Shown: positions 1 through 7,273 of the stretch, one piece after another
Layout: every line of letters begins with the position of its first letter
Numbering within the stretch: the stretch's first letter is position 1
Source of the DNA: Sphingomonas sp.
GTDB taxonomy: Bacteria; Pseudomonadota; Alphaproteobacteria; Sphingomonadales; Sphingomonadaceae
Assembly: GCA_019747165.1 (NCBI GenBank)
Contig: JAIERC010000146.1
Coordinates: 1 to 13,141, forward strand
DNA length: 13,141 nt
Direction: 5' to 3'
The notes under the pieces: model-generated
The model's database searches: none
What the model was told of the DNA's origin: nothing
Seen by the model: only the letters and a program-made list of their open reading frames with translations
Position numbers and translations under genes: made by a program

Positions 1-385
1 CCAGATCCGCCACCCAGGCGAAGAACGCCGCCGGGCGCGCGGTGGGGATGGCAATTTGGATGCCATTGTCCGATGCAGGGGTCACGGATGCCAAGGCGAA
101 ACCGGCATTGGCAGCGCGTTCGCGGATCACGCTTTCAAGCGGCGCGGCGATCGGTGCAGGGCGCTGACGCTGCAACGCGCGCACGTCGCGAAGCTGGGCT
201 TCGGTTTCGGCCAGCCGGCGGACGGCGCTGCTGTAGCGTGCCTTGGCATCGGACAGCCCGTCCCCAACTGGCCGCACCAGCCCGAACCAGAACAGGGTAA
301 TGATCGCCAGAGCGACCGCGACCAGCACAAGACGCTTTTCGCGCAACGATAGCGCGCCGAACCAGCGCTGAATCGCCGCCGTCAT
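1..385 (-). CDS. gspM: Type II secretion inner-membrane platform protein GspM, partial (C-terminus off the left edge)
   Basis: I translated this gene directly. It starts with ATG at 385-383, overlapping the gspL stop as ATGA, and stays open to the window edge, giving 128 residues. The N-terminus MTAAIQRWFGALSLREKRLV is cytoplasmic. One membrane segment follows at about residues 19-38. A periplasmic stretch rich in Ala, Arg and Glu (about 45-90) suits the coiled-coil part of GspM, and the start of the ferredoxin-like domain follows. Members of the family are usually about 160 residues, so some 30 C-terminal residues are probably missing. GspM is known to pair with GspL in the inner-membrane platform. 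The short leader, single membrane segment and place after gspL make the call firm despite low sequence conservation in this family. Confidence 0.9.
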   Translation of the reverse strand, partial: MTAAIQRWFGALSLREKRLVLVAVALAIITLFWFGLVRPVGDGLSDAKARYSSAVRRLAETEAQLRDVRALQRQRPAPIAAPLESVIRERAANAGFALASVTPASDNGIQIAIPTARPAAFFAWVADL

Positions 386-1467
386 TTCGGTTTCACCGTG
401 ATGCGACCGCTCAGCCGGTTGCCGCTTTGCTCGAACGTGCTCGGTTCAGCACCGAAGCCTTGCGCGCGGATATGGCTGATCACATCCAGCAGCTGGCCCT
501 GATTCTGGGCAACCAAGGTCATGTCCAATTGCCCTTTTTGATCAAATGCCAGCCCCCGCAACTCGGTGCCCGGCACAGCCCTGATCGCGTCGAACACCAC
601 CGCTGCTGTGGTGCTGAACCCCATCCCGGCACCCCGCATCCGAACCAGACGGGCATCCAGCTGCTGCGCGGCATTGTTCACCGTTTCCCCACGCGCGAGA
701 CCCTGGCGCGCAAGAAGATCGGTCCGCCGCTCAAGCGCATCTGCGGCAAACCCATATTGCATGATCTGCGTCAGGCTGATGAACAGACTGATCGTCAGAA
801 TGGCGACGGTGATCCAGCCCAGCCGACGGATCAGCCGCCAGTTGATGTCCACGCGCCGCCGCTTGGCGAACAGCCCCTGGCGCAGGTCCAGCGGTGGTGC
901 TGCAACTGCTGCGATGATTGCCGCCTCGATGGCTTCGCGCGCCATCATCACGGGCGCAACGCCGCCCGTCATCAAGGGGGTCAACTGTTGGTCATCGGCA
1001 AAGGCCGCGCTCACGCCACGCACCACCGCGTCCCCGCCAAAATCAGCGCGCAGATACCCTTCGGCAGGGCGCGGCAACAGCATCGGCGCAGGGATCATCG
1101 CATCGGGATCAAGCCCTGCCTTGGCCAGCGAGACGAGCCAGTGCTGCATTTGCGCAGTCGATACGACTCCGATCGGGCGATCCGTTTCACCTGCCTCGCG
1201 CCCCACGGCAACATGCAATTCGCCAATCGGGGCGGCACTTGCATCGGCAACCAGCACGCGCGCGGCGGCGACTGACTGAGCGGCCGATCGATCGGGCAGT
1301 GCAGACCAATGCAATGTTACGTCTTCGGCGGGGACGATCACAAATGCCGGGCTGTCATCCGCCGTCGGCAGCCCCTCTCCGCGCGCGGCGATCACGCCAT
1401 TGCCAACCCGCAGCCAGCGATAATTTTCTTCGTTCGTGCTTGGCAGGAAGACTACATTGGTGCTCAT
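382..1467 (-). CDS. gspL: Type II secretion platform protein GspL
   Basis: This 361-residue bitopic protein links the GspE ATPase to the inner-membrane platform. Residues 1 to about 215 form the cytoplasmic part, which in this family has an actin-like fold. The segment LDLRQGLFAKR (193-203) matches the conserved motif just before the membrane helix. A single membrane segment lies at about 217-238 (WITVAILTISLFISLTQIM). About 120 periplasmic residues follow, matching the ferredoxin-like domain that pairs with GspM. The ATG at 1467-1465 overlaps the gspK stop by 4 bases, and the gene's own stop overlaps the gspM start by 4 bases, so coupled translation is likely. Length is slightly under the roughly 380-400 residues of enterobacterial GspL. 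Confidence 0.93.
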   Translation of the reverse strand: MSTNVVFLPSTNEENYRWLRVGNGVIAARGEGLPTADDSPAFVIVPAEDVTLHWSALPDRSAAQSVAAARVLVADASAAPIGELHVAVGREAGETDRPIGVVSTAQMQHWLVSLAKAGLDPDAMIPAPMLLPRPAEGYLRADFGGDAVVRGVSAAFADDQQLTPLMTGGVAPVMMAREAIEAAIIAAVAAPPLDLRQGLFAKRRRVDINWRLIRRLGWITVAILTISLFISLTQIMQYGFAADALERRTDLLARQGLARGETVNNAAQQLDARLVRMRGAGMGFSTTAAVVFDAIRAVPGTELRGLAFDQKGQLDMTLVAQNQGQLLDVISHIRAQGFGAEPSTFEQSGNRLSGRITVKPK

Positions 1468-2462
1468 GCCGGATCACCCCAGGCACGCGTCACCAGCCGA
1501 GCCGGCTGGGTTGTCGCGTCGATGAGCGCCGTCTGGGTCAATTCAGTCCCCCCCAATTCAACATCAATATGCAGCGCAAACCATTTGGTGGTGATTGCGG
1601 TTTGCGCTTCTTGCTCAGGGAAAGGTGTTACCCCCTTCAACGCCGCCACCTTCCAGAACGCAACGGTGCTCGTATAGCCCTGTGGCGGACGATCAAGCAG
1701 CATTGCGCGCGCCGCTTCCACCGACAGCCGATCGGGGGCGAGCATGGCGAACAGCGGTGCCTGCTCCGGCAACAATGTGTTGACGTTGAGTCGTGACTGT
1801 TCGGCGACGGGCTGCGCGCACACCCATGGCCTGAGCTTGGCATAGATTTGAGGAGTCACGCCTGCAATCGCCCGCAGCTCACTAATATCGCTGATTAGTG
1901 TATTGGCAGTGCTATAGCCGATCTTGCCGCCGCTATATTGGGCGTCTTCCGCGCCATTGGGCAGCGGCGTTGAATCGCTATCGATCCAGTCGGCGGTCGC
2001 CGCCGCAATGCCGCCGCCGGTTTGTTCGGGAATGCCGATGATCCGCATCAGCCGGGTGAACTGCGCGATCGCCCCTATCCGCGGGGTATAGTTATTGGGT
2101 CCATTTTCCACCACCAGGCCGTTCAGGTTGAAGCAATTGCCGCCATCCGTGACGATCGCCGTCGCCATGCCGCCGGGCACCGGGAGACGAAAGGGTTTGC
2201 CGCTCCAATCACCAACGAGCGTCACGCGGGCCGCATCCCGGCCCAGCAAGGTGTCAATCCGCGACACTGCTAGCGTCTCGGCGGCCATTGCATAGCCACG
2301 CGCCTGATCGATCGCGATCAAATTGGCGGCGAGGCGCGTCGATAGGCGCAGTTTTTCAAGCGCCGTTGCCGCCAAAACGGCGATCACGGCCACCAGCAGC
2401 AGCACCGTTAGCAGCGCCGCACCGCGCTCTTTCTGGGGGAATTGGGGCTTAGCCCGGACCAT
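1464..2462 (-). CDS. gspK: Type II secretion minor pseudopilin GspK
   Basis: The product has 332 residues, a usual GspK length. A 14-residue basic leader ends in KERG, with prepilin-peptidase cleavage expected after Gly14. The following AALLTVLLLVAVIAVLAA is the hydrophobic helix. Position +5 of the mature protein is Thr rather than Glu, which is normal for GspK and fits its place at the pseudopilus tip with GspI and GspJ. Supporting family motifs are DGGNCFNLNGL (106-116) and DWIDSDSTPLPNGAED (158-173). The ATG at 2462 lies inside the end of gspJ (14-base overlap), and the stop overlaps the gspL start by 4 bases. Confidence 0.95.
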   Translation of the reverse strand: MVRAKPQFPQKERGAALLTVLLLVAVIAVLAATALEKLRLSTRLAANLIAIDQARGYAMAAETLAVSRIDTLLGRDAARVTLVGDWSGKPFRLPVPGGMATAIVTDGGNCFNLNGLVVENGPNNYTPRIGAIAQFTRLMRIIGIPEQTGGGIAAATADWIDSDSTPLPNGAEDAQYSGGKIGYSTANTLISDISELRAIAGVTPQIYAKLRPWVCAQPVAEQSRLNVNTLLPEQAPLFAMLAPDRLSVEAARAMLLDRPPQGYTSTVAFWKVAALKGVTPFPEQEAQTAITTKWFALHIDVELGGTELTQTALIDATTQPARLVTRAWGDPA

Positions 2463-3120
2463 TGACGCCCCCTTTTGGTCCTGGCTTATTGTAGCCCGTG
2501 CCGACCAGATAGACGCTGCGAAACCGTGTCCCGTCCGATCGCGTGACCAGCATTTCTATCGCTTCGGGCAAGGTCATGCCTGGCTCTGCCGTCCAACGAT
2601 CACTCCAGGCCCCACCAATCCGGTAGCGAAGCCCGACCGATGCGACCGATCCCAACAATGTTGCAGAAGGTAGCGGCGCTGCGCCATCGAGCATTGGATA
2701 GGCAATACGCAACAGCGCTCCCTTTTCGACCCGATATTCGACCTTTTGCAGCCCGGCGCGGGGCGCATCGTCCAGATTGGTCCAGCCACTCCGCACCAAT
2801 TGCAGCATTGGGGTGCCGACCGAACCGCTGCCGCCCTGGAAAGCGGGAATGGCAATGCCGCCCTCGTCACGGGTTTGGCGTGGCGTTGCCTGGGCAAGAT
2901 CGGCGGACAGCGCTGACGATAGTCGGCCGATCGCGGCAATATCGTCGAGCTTCGCTGCCGTCGCGCCCTGTGCGCGGACGCTGAACGACAATAACGCCAC
3001 CCCGGCTGCCGCCAACAACCCAAAGATCAGCAGCGCGATCATCATTTCGATCAGCGTAAAGCCGCGCTCGGCGGAACGCTTTACAGGACGAGAGTCATGT
3101 CCGGTGTTACGAGGGATCAC
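2449..3120 (-). CDS. gspJ: Type II secretion minor pseudopilin GspJ
   Basis: This is a 223-residue prepilin-like protein. A 20-residue basic leader ends in AERG, followed by FTLIEMMIALLIFGLLAAAG, with Glu at mature +5, so it should be processed by the prepilin peptidase and methylated. The large C-terminal beta domain and position between gspI and gspK identify GspJ, which forms the pseudopilus tip complex with GspI and GspK. The start codon is GTG at 3120-3118, overlapping the gspI stop as GTGA; I see no better ATG in frame near it. The stop is TAA at 2451-2449. Length is within the usual GspJ range of about 195-235. Confidence 0.94.
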   Translation of the reverse strand: MIPRNTGHDSRPVKRSAERGFTLIEMMIALLIFGLLAAAGVALLSFSVRAQGATAAKLDDIAAIGRLSSALSADLAQATPRQTRDEGGIAIPAFQGGSGSVGTPMLQLVRSGWTNLDDAPRAGLQKVEYRVEKGALLRIAYPMLDGAAPLPSATLLGSVASVGLRYRIGGAWSDRWTAEPGMTLPEAIEMLVTRSDGTRFRSVYLVGTGYNKPGPKGGVNGPG

Positions 3121-3560
3121 TGAGCCTGCCCCCCAGGGAGCGGTGCCGAGCGCGCGACGACGGGCGGATTCGGTGGCCTGACCATCGTCAAATGGCCGAG
3201 CACGGTGCCAGTCGGGTCGCTAACGCTGACATCAATGCGGATTACCCCCTGATCACCGATCGGTGTCGCGACGCGCCGCCATGACCATTGCCGCCCGCCA
3301 TTATCCTCAATGCCGCGGCTCTCCCCGGTCACCGGCGGTTGCGCATCGGTCAGCGTCTCAACGGCGACATTATGCGCGACCATCTGTGCCAACATCGTCG
3401 AATCGAGCGTCGCGGCGCTGCGGATTGTCGCGCCTTCAAGCCGGATCAGCGCCAGCGCGGCCAGGCTGAACACCGCCAACGCAACCATCATTTCGATGAG
3501 TGTGAAGCCGTGTTCGTCGGACCGACCCCGCAGGCCACTAATGGGCACGCGCCTAGCCAC
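3117..3560 (-). CDS. gspI: Type II secretion minor pseudopilin GspI
   Basis: The product is a 147-residue prepilin-like protein. The leader ends in DEHG (Gly18), followed by FTLIEMMVALAVFSLAALAL with Glu at +5. The next region has A.MVAHNVAVETL, resembling the conserved A...A.N.L.E helix of GspI. The protein belongs to the I-J-K tip complex that primes pseudopilus assembly. The start is GTG at 3560-3558, overlapping the gspH stop by 8 bases. An in-frame GTG four codons later is a possible alternative. Family members are mostly 120-130 residues, so this one is slightly long, mainly in the leader and C-terminus. Confidence 0.94.
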   Translation of the reverse strand: MARRVPISGLRGRSDEHGFTLIEMMVALAVFSLAALALIRLEGATIRSAATLDSTMLAQMVAHNVAVETLTDAQPPVTGESRGIEDNGGRQWSWRRVATPIGDQGVIRIDVSVSDPTGTVLGHLTMVRPPNPPVVARSAPLPGGQAQ

Positions 3561-4065
3561 CGATCGTCACCGTACCGTCTGCGCCGAACCTTATTGTCAC
3601 GCTCGCGTCGCCGCCACGACGCAACTGCACATCGAAAGGAGCATTGGCGAGGCCGGTCGAATCGAAGATCACCCGGTCCCGCCCTTCGGTGCTGGCAATG
3701 ACCGGGCGGACATCCTCTGCCCAACGCGATACCCGCAGCGGCTTCTCGCTGATTGGTTGCCACGCCCCATTGGCGCGGCGATCAAATCCATAGCCCTCGC
3801 GCGACACCCAGACACTGACCGATCGCCCCTCGACAATCGCGCTGTCATGCGCGGCATGCGCGCGTGCAGCGAAGCGCTCGGCATCGTCCAACAACCGGCC
3901 ACGCGGATCGGGAATGACAAGCACCACCGCCGCCGATGCAAGCGCGATGATCGTGACGACGACCATCAGCTCGATCAACGTAAAGCCGCGTTCGGCGGCA
4001 CGGCGCATGGCCGAAGCCCGCCGCGCCGTCAGCCCGGCTTTATTGCCAGCTGCCAATATCGGCAT
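3553..4065 (-). CDS. gspH: Type II secretion minor pseudopilin GspH
   Basis: This is a prepilin-like protein with RG|FTLIELMVVVTIIALASAA, including Glu at +5, and a small C-terminal beta domain ending TIRFGADGTVTIGG, typical of the GspH/FimT type. The start is uncertain. I chose ATG at 4065-4063 (170 residues, Gly27 before the cleavage site) because GAGGGGG lies at a suitable distance upstream and the gene would overlap gspG, as its neighbours overlap each other. The alternative ATG at 4008-4006 (MRRAAERG leader, 151 residues) gives a leader length more usual for GspH but has no clear ribosome binding site and leaves a 31-base gap after gspG. The frame is open further upstream, to an ATG at 4143, but that would add an implausibly long leader. 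Confidence 0.92.
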   Translation of the reverse strand: MPILAAGNKAGLTARRASAMRRAAERGFTLIELMVVVTIIALASAAVVLVIPDPRGRLLDDAERFAARAHAAHDSAIVEGRSVSVWVSREGYGFDRRANGAWQPISEKPLRVSRWAEDVRPVIASTEGRDRVIFDSTGLANAPFDVQLRRGGDASVTIRFGADGTVTIGG

Positions 4066-4501
4066 CGACCCCCTCGCCGCCTTCCTTACCATCTGCGCCA
4101 AGCGTCCAGATATCGACCGCCCCATGCGCACCGGGCGAGGCATAGAGATAATCCCGGCCCCAGGGATCCTTGGGGAGTTTCTTGATGTAACCGCCCTTTT
4201 GGTAGCGGGTTGGATCAGTGAGCGAGGGCGGTGGGCTGATCAGCGCATTCAGGCCGTCCGATGTGGCGGGATAGCTGATGTTTTGCAGCTTGTAGAGTTC
4301 AAGCGCATCTTCAATCGTCGCGATATCAGCCCTGGCCTTTTCCGACCGCGCGCGGTCCCCGCTGGGCAGCACATTCAGCGCGACAATGGTCGCGAGCAGA
4401 CCAAGGATCACGATCACGACCATCAGTTCCACTAGCGTAAATCCGTTGTCGCGGCGGCGCCGTTCCAGTTTCCGTCGTTCGGTACGCATCATCACCCTCA
4501 T
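4040..4501 (-). CDS. gspG: Type II secretion major pseudopilin GspG
   Basis: This 153-residue protein is the main subunit of the T2SS pseudopilus. A very basic leader ends in RRDNG (Gly20). After it come FTLVELMVVIVILGLLATIV with Glu at +5, then the GspG signature region around PSGDRARSEKARADIATIE and the YPATSDGLNAL stretch. The C-terminus has KLPKDPWGRDYLY and LGADGKEGGEGVDADIGSW, whose acidic residues match the calcium site that stabilises GspG. ATG at 4501 overlaps the gspF stop as ATGA. Start codons at Met4 or Met5 (4492 or 4489), behind an internal GAGGG, are possible and would shorten only the leader. Confidence 0.97.
   Translation of the reverse strand: MRVMMRTERRKLERRRRDNGFTLVELMVVIVILGLLATIVALNVLPSGDRARSEKARADIATIEDALELYKLQNISYPATSDGLNALISPPPSLTDPTRYQKGGYIKKLPKDPWGRDYLYASPGAHGAVDIWTLGADGKEGGEGVDADIGSWQ
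4069..4075 (-). promoter_or_regulatory. Candidate ribosome binding site for gspH, inside gspG
   Basis: GAGGGGG read on the minus strand ends 3 bases before the ATG at 4065; the GAGG core is 6 bases before it. It supports the longer gspH start. It also encodes part of the conserved Gly-Glu-Gly stretch of the GspG calcium-site region, so its purine richness could be explained by coding alone. Confidence 0.45.
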
Positions 4502-5724
4502 TGGCCTGCCAGTGTATTGAGCTGCAAAATTGGCAGCAGAATTGATAGCACGATGGTCGCAACAATACCGCCCATCACCACAATAATGAGCGGTTCGAGC
4601 AGCGACAAAGCGGTCGCCGTGAAGCGATCAAATTCGCGCTCTAGGTAATCCGCCGCGCGTTCGAGCATCTCGTCGAGCCGCCCGGCTGCCTCGCCGCTTG
4701 CGGCCAGATAAGTCAACAGCGGCGGAAACACCCCCGCCCGCCGCATTGCCGCCGACAAACTACCACCACCGCGAATTGATTCGACAATTTCGTCGGACGC
4801 CAGCCGCAGTCGACGATTATGGATCGTACCGGCCGTCAGCGCGAGCCCGTCAAGCAACGGCAAACGGCTGGCGACCATGGTTGACAGCGTCCGCGCCATC
4901 CGCGCGGCGTGAAGATCGCGCAGCAACCTGCCAATCAACGGCAGTCGTAACAGCCAGCTATCAAAGGCAAGCCGGATCGGCGGTTCGCGCAGTGCCTGGA
5001 TAAAGCCCCCCGTCAGTACGACGGCGCCGAGCACCAACGCCCACCACCAATTGACCAGGAAGCCCGAAATCCAGATCACGATCCGGGTGAGCATCGGCAA
5101 TTGCTGGCCAACGGTATCGAATTGCTCGACAACCTGCGGCACCACGAACACCATCAGCGCGGTCACCACCGCCATCGCCACGACCGCGAGCACTGCGGGA
5201 TAAGCCATCGTCGTGATCATCTTGCCGCGAATTTCGGCCTGGCGCTCAAGCAGGATCGCCAATCGATCAAGAATCGTCGGCAGCGATCCCGAATTTTCTC
5301 CAGCCGACACCATAGCACAATAAAGCGCGGGGAAGCTTTTGGGTTCGCGCGCCATCGCTTCGGCGAGCCGCCGCCCTTCAATCACCCCCATATGCACCGC
5401 GCTGATGATCTCGCGGACCTGTTCCTGCTCGGTCTGGCGGACGATCGTGCGGAGCGATTCCTCAAGCGGGCTGACTCGGTTGAGCGTCGCCAGCTGGCGC
5501 GTAAACAGCGTCAAATGCTTGGTCGACATCCGCCGGCCACGCAGTTGCTGGAGCAAGGGCTTGGCTTTTGGTGCCTTGGTCGCGGCAGAGCCTGGATCGA
5601 TCCGCACGACATAGAGTTTGCGGGCGTCGAGCACCTCACGGGCATGATCGATCGATTCGGCCGAAATCGCGCCGCGCTTTTCGCGACCGCCTGTGTCGAT
5701 CACGAGATAGTCAAAATCAGGCAT
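4498..5724 (-). CDS. gspF: Type II secretion inner-membrane platform protein GspF
   Basis: This 408-residue polytopic protein is close to the usual family length of about 405. It has two T2SSF repeats, at about residues 70-195 and 273-395. Each carries the repeat motif, as CAMVSAGENSGSLPTILDRL (136-155) and YLAASGEAAGRLDEML (339-354). Membrane segments are visible at about 172-198, 215-238 and 376-400. The N-terminal cytoplasmic part (YLVIDTGGREKRGAISAES) is the typical opening. GspF sits in the centre of the platform and is thought to couple GspE ATP hydrolysis to pseudopilus growth. Start ATG at 5724-5722, overlapping gspE by 8 bases. Confidence 0.97.
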   Translation of the reverse strand: MPDFDYLVIDTGGREKRGAISAESIDHAREVLDARKLYVVRIDPGSAATKAPKAKPLLQQLRGRRMSTKHLTLFTRQLATLNRVSPLEESLRTIVRQTEQEQVREIISAVHMGVIEGRRLAEAMAREPKSFPALYCAMVSAGENSGSLPTILDRLAILLERQAEIRGKMITTMAYPAVLAVVAMAVVTALMVFVVPQVVEQFDTVGQQLPMLTRIVIWISGFLVNWWWALVLGAVVLTGGFIQALREPPIRLAFDSWLLRLPLIGRLLRDLHAARMARTLSTMVASRLPLLDGLALTAGTIHNRRLRLASDEIVESIRGGGSLSAAMRRAGVFPPLLTYLAASGEAAGRLDEMLERAADYLEREFDRFTATALSLLEPLIIVVMGGIVATIVLSILLPILQLNTLAGQ

Positions 5725-7273
5725 CGGCCATTTCGCTGCGCGAGATACGGACGGCTTCTTCAGGTGTCGTCAGCCCGTCGCGAACGAGCTGACGGGCGGC
5801 GGCACCGAGATTGGGCGCATGGAGAAAGGCGTGGCGCGCGATGATCGATTCGTCGCCGCCATCGTTGATCAATCGGCGAATGGTGTCGTCAATCCGGATT
5901 GCCTCAAACACGCCGATCCGGCCCTTAAAGCCGCTACCGCTGCAGTCGTCGCAACCCACCGCCTCATAGACGATCGCGCCGGGATCAAAGCCGAGTAGCG
6001 ACGATACCGACCCTTGCGCCTGCACCGGCTTGCAGCAGCTTTGGCACAGGCGGCGGACCAGCCGCTGCGCGATCACCGCCCGCAAGGTGGAAGCGAGCAG
6101 GAACGGCTCGATCTTCATGTCGCGCATCCGCGTGATCGCGCCGACGGCGTCGTTGGTGTGGACAGTCGACAAAACGAGATGCCCGGTGAGTGATGCTTGC
6201 ACCGCGATTTCGGCGGTCTCTCGATCACGAATTTCGCCGACCATCACGACATCCGGGTCCTGGCGCAGGATTGCGCGCAAGCCCGCCGCAAAGGTCAGCC
6301 CCACCTTGGGGTTCACCTGGGTTTGCCCGACCCCGTCCATTGCATATTCGATTGGATCTTCAACCGTCAGGACGTTGCTGCTGCCATCATTAAGCAGGCG
6401 CAGCGCGGCATAAAGCGTCGTCGTCTTGCCCGATCCGGTTGGCCCAGTGACAAGCACGATACCGTTAGGCTCGCTGATCGCGCTGCGCAGCACGGCGTTG
6501 ATCGCTGGCGCCATGCCGAGAACGTCAAGATCGATTCCGGCATTGTCCTTGTCCAGGATACGCAACACCACGCGTTCGCCCGCCCGGCTTGGCAGCGTGG
6601 AGACGCGTACGTCCAGCAATTTGCCGCCCAGCGACAAGCCCATCCGGCCATCCTGCGGCACGCGTCGTTCAGCGATATCCAGCCGCGCCATCACCTTGAT
6701 CCGGCTAACGACCACCGGCGCGACATGTGGCGGCATCCGCAAGGTTTCGCGCAGCACGCCATCGATCCGCATCCGGACAACAAGCCCGGTTTCATAGGGT
6801 TCGATATGGATATCCGACACGCCGTTGCGCGCGGCATCGGCGATAATGCCATTGATCAGCCGGATGGCTGGGGCGTCATCCGCTGTATCGAGCAAATCTT
6901 CAGCGGTCGGCAGGTTTCCCGCGAGCATATCGAGCTCATCGCCCAGGCCCAACGACCCCGCAGCAGCGGCGGCGGCCTGCCCGTCCATGGCATAGCGCGA
7001 CGACAATAATCGGTCGAAATCTTCGGGGCTGGTGAAGCTCACGTTGAACGGACGAGCGAGATGGCGGCGGAGTTCAAGCAAGACCTTGGGGTCGCTGCCC
7101 TCCCGCATTGCCACTGCGAAATGACCCGGCTCTACTGAATCGAGTACAACGCCGAAACGGCGGGCAAACCCATAAGGGATGCCGATGATCGCCGCAGGCA
7201 AATCGCCCGGTTCAGGCAATGCCATCACCGATCGATCGACGAAATCGTCGTTAGAACCGGGATAATCGTTCAT
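5717..7273 (-). CDS. gspE: Type II secretion ATPase GspE
   Basis: This 518-residue cytoplasmic hexameric ATPase powers the pseudopilus. An N-terminal GspE domain covers roughly residues 20-100, then a linker. The catalytic part has Walker A GPTGSGKTT (277-285), an Asp-box region near EDPIEY (305-310), Walker B in RQDPDVVMVGEIRD (337-350) and the His box TGHLVLSTVHTNDA (363-376). A zinc-binding tetracysteine module is present as Cys410/Cys413 and Cys441/Cys444. All key residues expected for activity are visible. ATG at 7273 overlaps the gspD stop as ATGA. No feature suggests a pilus (PilB) or DNA-uptake role, and the neighbours settle it as GspE. Confidence 0.98.
   Translation of the reverse strand: MNDYPGSNDDFVDRSVMALPEPGDLPAAIIGIPYGFARRFGVVLDSVEPGHFAVAMREGSDPKVLLELRRHLARPFNVSFTSPEDFDRLLSSRYAMDGQAAAAAAGSLGLGDELDMLAGNLPTAEDLLDTADDAPAIRLINGIIADAARNGVSDIHIEPYETGLVVRMRIDGVLRETLRMPPHVAPVVVSRIKVMARLDIAERRVPQDGRMGLSLGGKLLDVRVSTLPSRAGERVVLRILDKDNAGIDLDVLGMAPAINAVLRSAISEPNGIVLVTGPTGSGKTTTLYAALRLLNDGSSNVLTVEDPIEYAMDGVGQTQVNPKVGLTFAAGLRAILRQDPDVVMVGEIRDRETAEIAVQASLTGHLVLSTVHTNDAVGAITRMRDMKIEPFLLASTLRAVIAQRLVRRLCQSCCKPVQAQGSVSSLLGFDPGAIVYEAVGCDDCSGSGFKGRIGVFEAIRIDDTIRRLINDGGDESIIARHAFLHAPNLGAAARQLVRDGLTTPEEAVRISRSEMADA

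Noticed and set aside
1282..1300. CGATCG/GATC-rich short palindromes here and elsewhere
   Set aside because: They are scattered through coding sequence and reflect common Asp, Ile and Arg codon pairs; no array or positional pattern was seen.
2400..2462. Missing Glu at mature position +5 of the gspK product as a possible defect
   Set aside because: Lack of this Glu is the normal state of GspK, so it is not a mutation.
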